From Rhodanobacter sp. Root480 (GTDB lineage Bacteria; Pseudomonadota; Gammaproteobacteria; Xanthomonadales; Rhodanobacteraceae): a stretch of DNA of 64,000 nucleotides. The stretch lies in the NCBI RefSeq assembly GCF_001426645.1, contig NZ_LMEX01000001.1:696755-760754 (forward strand). The letters are read 5' to 3'. Below, piece after piece: positions 16,326-25,905 of this stretch (positions are counted from its first letter, which is position 1; the number at the start of each line of letters is the position of its first letter). The notes under the pieces are model-generated. The model did no database searches. It saw only the letters and a program-made list of their open reading frames with translations, and had not been told where the DNA came from. Position numbers and translations under genes: made by a program.

Positions 16326-18638
16326 ATGAGTACCACTCGAAAACTCTGGCTGGGCCTTGCGGCCTTGCTGATATCGTCTTTTGCCGTATTGCTGTGGGTT
16401 GGCGATGTGGTGCACCAGGAGGCGCCGCCGCTGCCGGCAGCGGTTGTCACCAGCGAAGGCCAAACGCTTTATACCCGCGCCGACCTGCAGGAAGGCCGTC
16501 AGGTGTGGCAAAGCATCGGCGGCCAGCAACTGGGTTCAATCTGGGGCCACGGCGCCCTGCTCGCGCCGGACTGGAGCGCCGACTGGCTGCATCGCGAAGC
16601 GATGGCGATGCTGGAGCTGCTGGCGCGCGACGAAGGCGCCGCCTCGTTCGCGTCCCTCGATGCGGCACAACAGGCCGCATTGAAGGCGCGCATCCAGCCG
16701 GAGCTTCGACACAACACCTACGACGCGGCCACCGACACCATTACCGTGTCGCCGCTGCGCGCGCAGGCCATGGCCATCGTTGGCGCGCACTACATGAGCC
16801 TGTTCAGCAATGATCCGGCCACCGCCAAGCTGCGCGAAAACTATGCGATGCGCGACAACACCATCGCGGAGATGGAACACCGCCGCATGGTCACCGCGTT
16901 CTTCTGGTGGACCAGTTGGGCGGCCGCCGCCGAGCGTCCGGGCAGCACCATCAGCTATACGCAGAATTGGCCGTTCGACCCGGTGGTGGGCAACGTGGCC
17001 ACGCCGACCAGCTTCATGTGGTCGATCTTCAGCGTGCTGTTCATGATCATGGGCATCGGCCTGCTGGCATGGCACCACGCGCGTCATGTCAGTGATGAAC
17101 CACTGCCGCCCATTCCCGCGCGCGATCCGTTGGCCGATCTCAAGCCGACGCCGTCGATGAAGGCCACGGCGAAATATTTCTGGACCGTGCTGGCGTTGTT
17201 CCTGGCGCAGATCCTGTTGGGCGCTACCACGGCGCATTACCAGGTGGAAGGACAGGAGGCCTACGGTTTCGCGCTGGCCAACTACCTGCCCTACTCTTTG
17301 ACGCGCACCTGGCATACCGAGCTGGCGGTGTTGTGGATCGCCACCGCATGGCTGGCCACCGGCTTGTATATCGCGCCGATGATTTCCGGCTACGAGCCGA
17401 AATTCCAGCGCTTCGGGGTGAATTTCCTGTGGGTGTGCCTGCTGGTGATCGTGGTCGGTTCGTTCGCCGGCCAGTGGCTGGCGGTGATGGACAAGCTGGG
17501 CCTGGAACACAACTTCTGGTTCGGTCACCAGGGTTGGGAATACACCGACATCGGCCGCTTCTGGCAGATCTTCCTGTTCATCGGATTGATGCTGTGGGTG
17601 TTCCTGGTGGGGCGCGCGCTGTGGCCGGTGATGCGCAGCAAGACGGCGACGTCGTCGATCGTGGGCCTGCTGTTCCTCTCCACCGTGGCGATCGGCCTGC
17701 TCTACGGCGCCGGCCTGATGTGGGGTGAGCACACCCACATCGCGATGGTCGAATACTGGCGCTGGTGGGTGGTGCACCTGTGGGTGGAAGGCTTCTTCGA
17801 AGTGTTCGCCACGGCGGTCATCAGCTACCTGTTCCTGAAACTCGGCCTGATCCGCCCGCTTACCGCCACCGTCGGCGTGCTGTTCGCCACCATCGTGTTC
17901 ATGGCCGGCGGCGTGCTGGGCACCTTGCACCACCTGTACTTCACCGGCACCACCACCGCGGTGATCGCGCTGGGCGCCAGCTTCTCGGTGCTGGAAGTGG
18001 TGCCACTGGCGTTGATCGGACTGGAGGCCTACGACACCTGGAAGAAGCAGCACGTCGCGCCGTGGATGGCGCGCTACCGCTGGCCGATCATGTTCTTCGT
18101 GGCGGTGAGCTTCTGGAACCTGGTCGGCGCGGGCATGTTCGGTTTCCTGGTCAACACGCCGCTGGCGCTGTACTACATGCAAGGCCTCAACCTCACCGCC
18201 ACGCACGGTCATACCGCGCTGTTCGGCGTGTACGGCATGCTCGGCCTGGGCCTGATGCTGTTCTGCCTGCGCGGCATCAAGCCGGAGGCACCGTGGCGCG
18301 AAGGCTGGCTGCGCGGCTCGTTCTGGTGCCTCAACATCGGCCTCTCGCTGATGGCGGTGCTGACCCTGCTGCCGCTGGGCATCCTGCAGCTGAAGGCGGT
18401 GCTGGAGCACGGCTACTGGTTCGCCCGCTCGGCCGAGTTCATGGATCGCCCGCTGATCCACATGCTGGTGTGGATGCGCGTGCCGGGCGACACCTTGTTC
18501 GCGGTGGGCGCGGTGTTGATTGCGGTCTTCGTCGCCTCGCTATGGCTGCTGAAGGACCGCCGCCGGCCGATCGAACCGCAGGTGTACGGGCAGCCAGTGC
18601 TGGTAGCGGTCGAGCGCAAGGTGCTTGAAGAAGCCTGA
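16326..18638 (+). CDS. norB: quinol-dependent nitric oxide reductase (qNor)
   Basis: The 770-aa inner-membrane enzyme reduces two NO to N2O using quinol. Residues about 10-200 form the fused periplasmic cytochrome-c-like domain without heme (GRQVWQSIGGQQLGSIWGHG), and about fourteen helices follow. Metal ligands are visible in WHTELAVLWIATAW, WGEHTHIAMVEYWRWWVVHLWVEG and GTLHHLYFTGT; the Glu after WVVHLWV is the NorB-specific residue. The length equals classic qNor, and no norC is present, as expected. GGGAG precedes the start, with an FNR/Dnr box 59 bp upstream. It serves NO detoxification or denitrification. Confidence 0.95.
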   Translation: MSTTRKLWLGLAALLISSFAVLLWVGDVVHQEAPPLPAAVVTSEGQTLYTRADLQEGRQVWQSIGGQQLGSIWGHGALLAPDWSADWLHREAMAMLELLARDEGAASFASLDAAQQAALKARIQPELRHNTYDAATDTITVSPLRAQAMAIVGAHYMSLFSNDPATAKLRENYAMRDNTIAEMEHRRMVTAFFWWTSWAAAAERPGSTISYTQNWPFDPVVGNVATPTSFMWSIFSVLFMIMGIGLLAWHHARHVSDEPLPPIPARDPLADLKPTPSMKATAKYFWTVLALFLAQILLGATTAHYQVEGQEAYGFALANYLPYSLTRTWHTELAVLWIATAWLATGLYIAPMISGYEPKFQRFGVNFLWVCLLVIVVGSFAGQWLAVMDKLGLEHNFWFGHQGWEYTDIGRFWQIFLFIGLMLWVFLVGRALWPVMRSKTATSSIVGLLFLSTVAIGLLYGAGLMWGEHTHIAMVEYWRWWVVHLWVEGFFEVFATAVISYLFLKLGLIRPLTATVGVLFATIVFMAGGVLGTLHHLYFTGTTTAVIALGASFSVLEVVPLALIGLEAYDTWKKQHVAPWMARYRWPIMFFVAVSFWNLVGAGMFGFLVNTPLALYYMQGLNLTATHGHTALFGVYGMLGLGLMLFCLRGIKPEAPWREGWLRGSFWCLNIGLSLMAVLTLLPLGILQLKAVLEHGYWFARSAEFMDRPLIHMLVWMRVPGDTLFAVGAVLIAVFVASLWLLKDRRRPIEPQVYGQPVLVAVERKVLEEA

Positions 18639-18731
18639 TGTCCTGGGATCTCGAAAGGCTCCGTCATTCCAGCGTTCGCTCGCTATTGTTCGGAATGGGC
18701 CTGCGCCTGGCGACGAAGCCGTGCGCTTGTG

Positions 18732-18838
18732 CCCCCTCCCCTGCTCGCAGGGGAGGGTTGGGGTGGGGTCGCTCTTGGTGGCAAGTGCGCGGCAAGAGCT
18801 TTACCCCCTCCCAACCTCCCCCTGCGAGCAGGGGGAGG
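18732..18838. repeat. pair of inverted REP-like elements (REPIN/BIME)
   Basis: Unit 1 (18732-18768) contains CCCTCCCCTGC-TC-GCAGGGGAGGG and then TTGGGGTGGGG. Unit 2 (18803-18838) is its inverted, slightly diverged copy with CCTCCCCCTGC-GA-GCAGGGGGAGG. Each unit forms an 11-bp hairpin, and together they form a large stem. This is the usual architecture of xanthomonad intergenic REP doublets spread by RAYT transposases. It lies between norB and the SirB2 gene, where it may stabilise the norB transcript end. Confidence 0.8.
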
Positions 18839-18930
18839 AGCAGATCTCGTGCGTTTTTCCCTCTGCGTGATGTGGCTATTCGAGGCTCCCAAGCGAGTGA
18901 GTAAACCCCAGACCCCGAGTACCGATTCCC

Positions 18931-19326
18931 ATGCTTGAGTTCTACCCCCAGATCAAGGCCGTACACATCCTCTGCGTCCTGCTCAGCGGCGCCTTGTTCG
19001 CGCTGCGCGGCACGCTGGTGCTGGCGGGCCGCAACGGTGCCGCGCAATGGGCGCCGGTGCGCTATCTCAGCTACAGCATCGACACCACTTTGCTCACTGC
19101 GGCGTTGATGCTGCTGACCATCCTGCCAGGCGCGCTGTTCGCCAATGGCTGGCTCACTACCAAGATGGTGTTGCTGGTCGTTTACGTGGTGCTGGGTACC
19201 CTGGCGCTCAAGCGCGCGAACAGCCAACGTGCGCGGACAGTCTGCTTCGTCCTGGCGCTTGCTACCTACATCTTCATGCTGGGCGTGGCGCGCATGCATC
19301 ACCCGTTGGGTTGGTTGCATGGTTGA
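18931..19326 (+). CDS. SirB2-family membrane protein
   Basis: The 131-aa protein has four predicted helices and the family signature IKAVHILCVLLSGALFALRG at the N-terminus and ARMHHPLGW near the end. SirB2 (YchQ) proteins are small inner-membrane proteins of unknown biochemistry. Here the gene ends 21 bp before the UbiD-like gene, so the two are probably co-transcribed, hinting at a quinone-related role (inference). The start at 18931 directly begins the first helix. Confidence 0.85.
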   Translation: MLEFYPQIKAVHILCVLLSGALFALRGTLVLAGRNGAAQWAPVRYLSYSIDTTLLTAALMLLTILPGALFANGWLTTKMVLLVVYVVLGTLALKRANSQRARTVCFVLALATYIFMLGVARMHHPLGWLHG

Positions 19327-19347
19327 CATGACGCAGAGCGTGCCGAG

Positions 19348-20829
19348 TTGAGCTTCCACGACCTGCGCGCGTTTCTTGGCAGGCTTGAACGCGAGCGTCT
19401 GCTGCAGCGTGTGGACGCGCCGGTGAACCCGCACCTGGAATCCACCGCACTCTCATTGCGTGCCTTGCGCGAAGGCGGCCCTGCCCTGCTGATGACGCAA
19501 CCGACAGGATCGAACCACGCCCTGCTCGGCAACCTGTTTGGCCATCGTCGACGGATCGAGCTGGCACTGGCCGGGCGGCCGCTGGCCTCGCTGCGCGAAT
19601 TGGGCCAGTTGCTTGCCGCGATCAAGGAGCCGCGCTGGCCATCCAGCCTGCGCCAGGCCTTGTCCACCTGGCCGGAGCTGGCGCAACTCGCCCACGTGGC
19701 ACCGCGACGGGTTCGCGACGCCGCGTTCGAGGAGGAGACCTTGCGCGGTGCCGACATCGACCTCTCGCGTCTGCCGATCCAGCATTGCTGGCCCGGCGAC
19801 GCCGGCAAGCTGATCACCTTCGGTCTGGTGGTGACGCGCGGCACCGGGAAGCCGCGGCAGAACGTGGCGATCTACCGCCAGCAGGTGATCGGGCCGAACC
19901 GGGTGATCATGCGCTGGCTGCCGCATCGCGGCGGCGCGCTGGATTACGCCGACTGGCGCGCCGCGCATCCACAACAACCCTTCCCCGTGCTGGTGGCGAT
20001 CGGTGCGGACCCGGCCACCCTGCTCGCTGCCGTGGCGCCGGTGCCCGATACCTTGTCCGAGTACGAATTCGCGGGACTGCTGCGCGGTCAACGCACCCAG
20101 GTATGGCATAGCGAATTGACGGGGCTCGACGCGCCGGCTGGCGCGGAGATCCTGCTGGAAGGTTTCATCCATCCAGACGACACCGCGCTGGAAGGCCCGT
20201 TCGGCGACCACACCGGCTACTACAACGCGCAGGATCATTTCCCGGTATTCACCATCGAACGCATGCGTTTGCGCCGCGATGCGATCTACCACGGCAGCTA
20301 CATGGGCCGCGCGCCGCACGACGAACCGTCGGTGCTGGCGATGGCCTTGAACGATGTTTTCGTGCCGATCCTGCAGAAGGTGTTTCCCGAGATCGTCGAC
20401 TTCTTCCTGCCGCCGGAGGCGTGCTCGTACCGCATTGCCGTGGTCAGCATCCGCAAGCAGTACGCCGGCCATGCGCGGCGCATCATGATGGGCGTGTGGT
20501 CGTATCTGCGCCAGTTCACCTACACCAAGTTCGTGATCGTGGTGGATGACGACATCGATGTGCGCGACTGGTCGCAGGTGATCTGGGCGGTGTCGACGCG
20601 GGTGGACCCGGCGCGCGATGCGATGCTGGTGGAAAACACCCCCATCGACTATCTCGATTTCGCCAGCCCGGTGGCGGGGCTCGGCTCCAAGCTCGGCATT
20701 GACGCCACCAACAAATGGCCGTCTGAAACCACGCGCGCCTGGAGCCGGCCGATCGTGCCGGATGCCGCCGTGGAGGCGCGCGTGGATGCGCTGTGGGCGG
20801 CATTGCAGGCGACTGTTCCGCCGCGCTGA
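19348..20829 (+). CDS. ubiD: UbiD-family prenylated-FMN decarboxylase
   Basis: This 493-aa enzyme has the prFMN-binding and catalytic signature [12 protein letters not shown] at about residues 281-292 and the upstream [16 protein letters not shown] block. In ubiquinone synthesis UbiD decarboxylates 3-polyprenyl-4-hydroxybenzoate; other UbiD paralogues act on different aromatic acids. The start is a TTG at 19348, because no in-frame ATG or GTG fits before the conserved [12 protein letters not shown]; the ribosome site is weak. It probably forms an operon with SirB2. The presence of UbiTUV in the same window makes a ubiquinone role likely. No ubiX is seen here. Confidence 0.85.
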   Translation: MSFHDLRAFLGRLERERLLQRVDAPVNPHLESTALSLRALREGGPALLMTQPTGSNHALLGNLFGHRRRIELALAGRPLASLRELGQLLAAIKEPRWPSSLRQALSTWPELAQLAHVAPRRVRDAAFEEETLRGADIDLSRLPIQHCWPGDAGKLITFGLVVTRGTGKPRQNVAIYRQQVIGPNRVIMRWLPHRGGALDYADWRAAHPQQPFPVLVAIGADPATLLAAVAPVPDTLSEYEFAGLLRGQRTQVWHSELTGLDAPAGAEILLEGFIHPDDTALEGPFGDHTGYYNAQDHFPVFTIERMRLRRDAIYHGSYMGRAPHDEPSVLAMALNDVFVPILQKVFPEIVDFFLPPEACSYRIAVVSIRKQYAGHARRIMMGVWSYLRQFTYTKFVIVVDDDIDVRDWSQVIWAVSTRVDPARDAMLVENTPIDYLDFASPVAGLGSKLGIDATNKWPSETTRAWSRPIVPDAAVEARVDALWAALQATVPPR

Positions 20830-20845
20830 CGCAACGGCCTCACCG

Positions 20846-21343
20846 CTAGTCCTGCGTATCGGCCGCCGCCGGCTTGTCCCAACCCGGGTCGTTGAAATAG
20901 CGCGGATAGCTGGAGAGCGCTTCGCGCATTTCCGCCACCGACCCGACGTTCTTCGGGTCGGCCTTCAGCGACTGGGCGGCGGCGAGCAAGGGCACCAGGA
21001 TGCCGTGCAAGGCAGCGTCAGGCTCGGCGCTCAGTTTGCAATTGGCAAACATGAATATCACCGCCTGCTCCACCTCCGTCGCACGATCGACGGCCATCGA
21101 ATCGCTCATGTGGCCTTTTTCATGATGACTCAGCTGGTCGACCGCAACGTGTGCCCGCCGGATGCCTTCGCGCAATGGCGCATCGGGTGTCCAGCGTTGC
21201 GCCGGCACCGGCACGGTGTCGTGTGCGGCGCCATGTGCAGCCGCGTGCGCAACATCGCCATGCGCGTGCTGCGGTGTTGCCTGTACCGAAACAGCGAGGC
21301 CGAGGCCACAGGCCAACGCAAGAACCGACTTCACGAGTTTCAT
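20846..21343 (-). CDS. DnrO-like periplasmic protein
   Basis: The 165-aa protein has a signal peptide (MKLVKSVLALACGLGLAVSV), a His-rich linker (HAHGDVAHAAAHGAAHD), then a helical domain with HVAVDQLSHHEKGHM and VIFMFANCKLSAEPDAALH. The arrangement matches small periplasmic proteins called DnrO in denitrifier gene clusters, whose biochemical role is not settled. GGAG precedes the start. An FNR/Dnr-type box is centred about 78 bp upstream of the ATG. It is convergent with the UbiD gene, only 16 bp apart. Confidence 0.65.
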   Translation of the reverse strand: MKLVKSVLALACGLGLAVSVQATPQHAHGDVAHAAAHGAAHDTVPVPAQRWTPDAPLREGIRRAHVAVDQLSHHEKGHMSDSMAVDRATEVEQAVIFMFANCKLSAEPDAALHGILVPLLAAAQSLKADPKNVGSVAEMREALSSYPRYFNDPGWDKPAAADTQD

Positions 21344-21414
21344 GTGGAGTACTCCGGCATGCGGCATGAATGCCGCGGATGAAATGATGCTAGTGCACCA
21401 GGCGCGGATGACGG

Positions 21415-21428
21415 CTGACCCACGTCAA
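21415..21428 (-). promoter_or_regulatory. FNR/Dnr-type box upstream of the DnrO-like gene
   Basis: Read on the minus strand, TTGAC-GTGG-GTCAG differs from TTGAY-N4-RTCAA only in the last base. It is centred about 78 bp before the start codon at 21343, leaving room for a promoter at the class II spacing and a leader of about 37 nt. Confidence 0.55.
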
Positions 21429-21602
21429 TGCCCTCGCCCCGTGGCGGCGCGCGTGTTCAGGAACCGCCGCTGGCATGCAGTGTGGCGCCGTTCCCGTCGC
21501 GCACGCTGACATCCACCGCGACACCATGCCGCACATTTTCGGCACCATGCAGGAATGTTGCTGGCTGCGGTCGAACGTCGCCTGGACGCGCGGACATATA
21601 CC

Positions 21603-22157
21603 TCAGGATCTTTTGCGCAGCGGCAGCATCCGGCGCAAGGTGTCGTCCTGCACGAAATAGTGGTGATACAGCGCCGCCGCCGCGTGCAGGCCGATGAGGT
21701 AGTAGCCGACGGTGCCGATCGTGGTGTGGATGTCCTCGATCGATTTGCCCAACGCCTTGTCCGGCCCGATCAGCGCAGGCAGCTCCAGTCCGAAGAACGG
21801 GATCACCTTGCCCTCGGCACTCAACGTGAGCCAGCCAAGCACCGGCATCAGGATCAGGAACGCGTACAAGGCGCCGTGCATCAGGTGCGCGAAATGTCGC
21901 TGCCACGCCGCTATCTGCGGATTCATCTGCGGCGACGGTGTGACGAAGCGAACCGCCAGGCGCAGGAACACCAGCGCAAACACCGTCAGCCCAAGCATGA
22001 AATGCCAGGTCTTGAGATCCGCGCGCAAGTCGCTGCCGCGCGGCGCCAGTTCGTGCAGGTTGATGCAGGCGTATACGCCGATCAGCAGCGCCAGCATCAG
22101 CCAGTGCAGGCTGATCGACAGCGAGCCGTAGCGGTGGGTGGTGTTGTTCCAGTTCAT
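21603..22157 (-). CDS. cybB: cytochrome b561
   Basis: The 184-aa membrane protein has four helices. It carries the b561 heme-ligand histidines in SLHWLMLALL, the helix WHFMLGLTVFALVFLRLAVRF, HFAHLMHGALYAFLILMP and TVGYYLIGLHAAAALYHH. These proteins pass electrons from quinol to periplasmic acceptors or superoxide. The start at 22157 (MNWNNTTHRYG) is typical of the family; a TTG six codons earlier is possible. It stands alone between the DnrO-like gene and the ubiU control region. Confidence 0.9.
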   Translation of the reverse strand: MNWNNTTHRYGSLSISLHWLMLALLIGVYACINLHELAPRGSDLRADLKTWHFMLGLTVFALVFLRLAVRFVTPSPQMNPQIAAWQRHFAHLMHGALYAFLILMPVLGWLTLSAEGKVIPFFGLELPALIGPDKALGKSIEDIHTTIGTVGYYLIGLHAAAALYHHYFVQDDTLRRMLPLRKRS

Positions 22158-22434
22158 CGGGATGCTCTTTGGCAAGGGGTTTCAGGGCGACGTTCAAGTG
22201 GTGACGCGACGGCTACGGGTATTTCCCCCGTTGATTTGAGCAGCTTCGCTTATACGGTTCTTGTGGATCAAATCATCCTTGATGGCAACCCTGACCGGAT
22301 GCAACCACATCGCGTGCGATATGCGGTCCCCCGGCCTGTGCCAGTCCGGCCCGCCTCCATGGAAAAGATGCCACGCATGATGGACTCCCGCCTGGTGGGT
22401 GTTGAAAGCATGGTCTGCAGGTATCGGCGAGGAG

Positions 22435-22448
22435 TTGATTCTGATCAA
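22435..22448 (+). promoter_or_regulatory. perfect FNR/Dnr/Anr box upstream of ubiU
   Basis: TTGAT-TCTG-ATCAA is an exact consensus dyad in the 399-bp gap before ubiU, centred about 115 bp from its start codon. Oxygen-independent control of ubiUV by FNR-family factors is established in other proteobacteria, so this site is functionally plausible. Apart from it, the gap 22158-22556 holds no gene. Confidence 0.8.
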
Positions 22449-22556
22449 TTCGATGCAGGCGGGATGGCGCGGACACGCGTTGAGCTGATCCACATCAACA
22501 CAGCCATCCGGAACAACCGCCACGATGCGCGCCGAATTCACGGTATCGAGGTGCTT

Positions 22557-23555
22557 ATGCAACTGGTCTGTCCTGCCGGCAACCTGCCCGCGCTGCAAGC
22601 GGCAATCGATGCCGGCGCCGATGCGGTCTACGCGGGTTTCCGCGACCAGACCAACGCGCGTGCCTTCCCCGGCCTCAACTTCAGCGACGAGGAACTGCGC
22701 GCGGGCATCGCCTACGCGCACCAGCGCGGGCGACAGGTGTACCTCGCATTGAATACCTACCCCGACAGCGCGCGGCTGCAGCAGTGGTACACGGCGGTGG
22801 ACAAGGCGGCGGAGTTCGGTTGCGACGCGATCATCGCGGCCGAGATGGCGGTGCTCGATTACGCCACGCGCAGGCATCCGTCGCTGAAGCGGCATCTGTC
22901 CGTGCAGGGTTCGGCCACCACCGCGCCGGCGTTGCGCTACGCGTACGAGCGCTTCGGCATCAGTCGCGCGGTGCTGCCGCGGGTGCTGTCGATCCAGCAG
23001 GTGGAGCGCCTGTGCGAAGGCTCGCCGGTGCCGATCGAGGTGTTCGCGTTTGGCAGCCTCTGCATCATGGTCGAGGGTCGCTGCCAGCTCTCCAGCTATG
23101 TCACCGGCGCCTCGCCGAACCGGCACGGCGTGTGTTCGCCCGCCAGTTTCGTGCGCTGGGAGGAGCACGACGACGGCCGCCGCAGCGTGCGCCTGAACCA
23201 GGTGCTGATGGACAAGTTCGAGCCCGCCGAACCGGCCGGCTACCCGACCGTGTGCAAGGGCCGCTTCGACGTCGGCGGCGAGATCTTCCACGCGCTGGAG
23301 GAGCCCACCAGCCTCAACACGCTGGAGCTGCTGCCGCGCCTGGCGCAGGCCGGCGTCGCCGCATTGAAGATCGAAGGCCGCCAACGTGGCGTCGCCTATG
23401 TGGCATCCGTCACCCGCACCTGGCGCGAGGCGCTGGACCGCCACGGCGCCGCGCCCGCCGCGTGGAAACTGCAGTCGGAGTGGCAATCGTCACTGTCCCG
23501 CCACGCCGAGGGTCACCAGACCACGCTCGGCCCCTATCACCGCTCCTGGCATTGA
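22557..23555 (+). CDS. ubiU: UbiU, O2-independent ubiquinone hydroxylation protein (U32 family)
   Basis: The 332-aa protein begins MQLVCPAGNLPALQAAIDAG. Four cysteines are spaced as in E. coli UbiU for a [4Fe-4S] cluster: SLC-x6-C (IMVEGR between), then GVC 17 residues on, then PTVCKG about 40 residues on. UbiU and UbiV form a complex that hydroxylates the ubiquinone ring without oxygen, probably from prephenate-derived oxygen. GAGG lies seven bases upstream. ubiV follows after 4 bp. The upstream perfect FNR-type box fits anaerobic induction. Confidence 0.92.
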   Translation: MQLVCPAGNLPALQAAIDAGADAVYAGFRDQTNARAFPGLNFSDEELRAGIAYAHQRGRQVYLALNTYPDSARLQQWYTAVDKAAEFGCDAIIAAEMAVLDYATRRHPSLKRHLSVQGSATTAPALRYAYERFGISRAVLPRVLSIQQVERLCEGSPVPIEVFAFGSLCIMVEGRCQLSSYVTGASPNRHGVCSPASFVRWEEHDDGRRSVRLNQVLMDKFEPAEPAGYPTVCKGRFDVGGEIFHALEEPTSLNTLELLPRLAQAGVAALKIEGRQRGVAYVASVTRTWREALDRHGAAPAAWKLQSEWQSSLSRHAEGHQTTLGPYHRSWH

Positions 23556-23559
23556 ACCG

Positions 23560-24465
23560 ATGACGACGATGAAACTGAGCCTGGGCCCGCTGCAATATTT
23601 CTGGCCACGCGAACGCACGCTGGCGTTCTATCGCGAAGCCGCCGGCTGGCCACTGGACATCATCTATCTGGGCGAGACGGTGTGCAGCAAACGCCGCGAG
23701 CTGGGCACGCGCGACTGGATTGCGCTGGCCGCGGAGCTGGCCGAAAGCGGCAAGCAGATCGTGCTGTCGTCGCTGGCATTGATCGAGGCCGAGTCCGAAC
23801 TGGGCGTGCTGCAGCGGCTGATCGACGAGGGCGGCTGCTGGATCGAGGCGAACGATCTCTCCGCCGTGCAGTTGTGCCGCGAGCGCGGCATGCCGTTCGT
23901 GGCCGGCCCCACGCTCAACATCTACAACCACCACGCGCTGACCATGCTGATGGACGACGGCCTGCGCCGCTGGGTGCCCGGCGTGGAACAGGGCTACACC
24001 CTGCTGCGCGAACTGCGCGACGCGATGCAGACCGAGGAACAACCCATGCCCGAACTCGAGGTGATCGCGTTCGGCCGCCTGCCCCTGGCCTATTCCGCAC
24101 GCTGCTTCACCGCCCGCGCCCTGGACGTGGCCAAGGACCAATGCGACTTCCGCTGCATCGAATACCCCGACGGCATGCCGCTGGCCACCCGCGAGGGACG
24201 CCCCTTCCTGCGCATCAACGGCATCCAGATCCAGGGCGAGGAAGTGACCGACCTCGGCCCCGAAATCCTGCAACTGCGCGAACTCGGCGTCGACGTGCTG
24301 CGCTTGTATCCCCAGGCCGAAGGCATGGCCGACATCGTCGACCACTACCACCTCGTCCGTCGCTCCCCATCGCCACCACCGCGCATCGGCGCCCGCAATG
24401 GCTACTGGCATGGCGAGCCGGGGATGCGGCCGGTGGTGGCTGAGCAGGCTGTTTCCATTAGTTGA
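23560..24465 (+). CDS. ubiV: UbiV, O2-independent ubiquinone hydroxylation protein (U32 family)
   Basis: The 301-aa partner of UbiU carries the expected cluster cysteines: one in GETVCSKRRE and three in the block SARC-x12-C-x3-C (ending QCDFRCIEYPDG), spacing that matches E. coli UbiV. GPTLNIYNHHAL is a family motif. The start at 23560 is 4 bp after the ubiU stop, so translation is coupled. The proline-rich C-terminal tail (RRSPSPPPRIG) is unusual. Together with ubiT at 29.6 kb this completes the known anaerobic ubiquinone set in one window. Confidence 0.92.
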   Translation: MTTMKLSLGPLQYFWPRERTLAFYREAAGWPLDIIYLGETVCSKRRELGTRDWIALAAELAESGKQIVLSSLALIEAESELGVLQRLIDEGGCWIEANDLSAVQLCRERGMPFVAGPTLNIYNHHALTMLMDDGLRRWVPGVEQGYTLLRELRDAMQTEEQPMPELEVIAFGRLPLAYSARCFTARALDVAKDQCDFRCIEYPDGMPLATREGRPFLRINGIQIQGEEVTDLGPEILQLRELGVDVLRLYPQAEGMADIVDHYHLVRRSPSPPPRIGARNGYWHGEPGMRPVVAEQAVSIS

Positions 24466-24822
24466 AGGTTGGCCGTATGTGGCAAGGCGTGTTGCGCCAG
24501 GCCGGGCACGACGGGGTCCGGACACGCCAAGCAGAGCAGTTTCGCGTGGCGCATTTGTCTTGGTTGTCGTTGTCACCCGCGCGAGCGTGTCGCAACCGTC
24601 GAGCTACTTGTCCAAGCGGATGGTTACGCCGCCGATCAACCCAAACGTCGTGCCTTCGAAGCAAAGCGCTTGATGCGAGCGTGTCGTTGCACTAACGTCG
24701 AGTCGCTGCGAGAGCAGAGCTGGTCCGAGCAATTCGGTCAGTCACCGATGCCAATACCGGCCGGTGCCCGCCTCTGATCCTAAAGACATGCGGGACTTCA
24801 TTTTTCCTCTGGAGTCCATGCC

Positions 24823-25188
24823 ATGTGCAAGTCACTTGCTCGCGCGCGAGCAATCGCTGCGTACCACCAAAGCTTCCGCTGCTTCTACTGCGGCCTCCCA
24901 ATGTGGTCAAACAACGTAGTGTCGTTTGCCGCCAAATACGGCCTTTCGCGAAGACAAGCGCTTCAACTCCAATGCACAGCGGAGCACCTTATCCCAAGGT
25001 CTATGGGTGGTACTGCGTCTTCAGTCAATATCGTTGCAGCCTGCGCATTCTGCAATCACAAGCGTCACGCACGGCTCACTGCTCCCGAGCCTGAGGCGTA
25101 CAAACAATTCGTCCAGCAGCGCATTCGTCGTGGTCGTTGGCTGCCCGCGAGCCTGCCCGGTACGCTGCGCCCGTGCAATTTGGCATGA
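24823..25188 (+). CDS. HNH endonuclease domain protein
   Basis: The 121-aa protein has the HNH zinc-nuclease pattern: FRCFYCGLPMW (first CxxC), AEHLIPRSMGG (the HNH histidine), SVNIVAACAFCNHKRHAR (Asn plus second CxxC). Small free-standing HNH proteins can be mobile-element, restriction or repair nucleases. GGAG lies 11 bases upstream. The 357-bp gap before it (24466-24822) shows only weak open frames and no recognisable gene. Isolation and lower local GC suggest acquired DNA (inference). Confidence 0.8.
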   Translation: MCKSLARARAIAAYHQSFRCFYCGLPMWSNNVVSFAAKYGLSRRQALQLQCTAEHLIPRSMGGTASSVNIVAACAFCNHKRHARLTAPEPEAYKQFVQQRIRRGRWLPASLPGTLRPCNLA

Positions 25189-25363
25189 CTGCTCGCTCAA
25201 CCGGATGTAAACCCGCTGTGCGGATTCCTTCTGCTTAAGTCCAAGCCCCCGACATAGCTGAAGGGCCGGGGTCATTTTGCACGGAGAACACCGAGTTAGT
25301 TCCGCGTGATGCGAACATCACTTCTCTGTCCCGATACACCAATAACCGCGCGCTGGCCGGCGC

Positions 25364-25822
25364 TCAAGCCTTCGGCCCGTGGCTGGCAAACACCCGCGTG
25401 GTTCCATCCTTGCCGATCAGCATCACGTCGTAGTGCTGCGGCGCGCCCATTTCCATGCCGGGTGAACCCATCGGCATGCCGGGTGCGGCCAGGCCGCGCG
25501 CGTCGGGGTGTTCGGTGAGCAGGCGCTGGATGTCTTCCGCGGGGACGTGGCCTTCGATCACGTAGCCGCCGATTTTCGCGGTGTGGCAGGACGCAGCGTC
25601 GGCCGGCACGCCCAGACGGGTCTTGACGGCGGCCATGGCCGGATCTTCGTGCGAGTTGACGGTGTAGCCCTGCGATTCCATGTAGCGAATCCAGTTGACG
25701 CAGCAGCCGCACGAGGGGTCGTGGTAGACCTCGATGGCGCTGGTCATGGCCACGGCGGCAACAGGTGACAGGGCCGCGCCCAGGACGAGGGTACGCAGCA
25801 AACGGGGCAAGCGATGTTTCAT
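25364..25822 (-). CDS. DUF411 periplasmic metal-binding-type protein
   Basis: The 152-aa product has a signal peptide (residues 1-25, ending AVAM) and the DUF411 signature VYHDPSCGCCVNWIRYMESQGY, with vicinal cysteines in a thioredoxin-like fold. It continues with CHTAKIGGYVIEGHVPAEDI and a Met-rich MPMGSPGMEMG loop. DUF411 genes commonly sit with copper or silver resistance genes and are thought to bind metal in the periplasm. Here the neighbour is a hemolysin III protein 83 bp upstream. Confidence 0.85.
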   Translation of the reverse strand: MKHRLPRLLRTLVLGAALSPVAAVAMTSAIEVYHDPSCGCCVNWIRYMESQGYTVNSHEDPAMAAVKTRLGVPADAASCHTAKIGGYVIEGHVPAEDIQRLLTEHPDARGLAAPGMPMGSPGMEMGAPQHYDVMLIGKDGTTRVFASHGPKA

Positions 25823-25905
25823 GGGATCTTCTCGGTCAATGGTGTGGCTCGATGCTGGATGATGCCAGTTTTGCCGGTACCTGCCTGCTTGAGCCAGCAC
25901 CCTAC

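Noticed and set aside
16536-18461. Long minus-strand open frame (641 codons) opposite norB
   Set aside because: It mirrors norB codon positions, is His/Gln/Arg-rich without any domain, and is a known by-product of high GC content. The same applies to long frames opposite the PAS kinase (57283-59622), nirB/narK (46274-49422) and nadB (27333-29459).
22231-22275. Further FNR-like sequences (TTGATTTGAGCAG, TTCTTGTGGATCAA)
   Set aside because: Each has only one good half-site. The perfect box at 22435 explains ubiU control better.
24469-24777. 102-codon plus-strand frame between ubiV and the HNH gene
   Set aside because: There is no ribosome site, unlikely Cys-rich N-terminal composition and no recognisable motif; overlapping frames are equally open.
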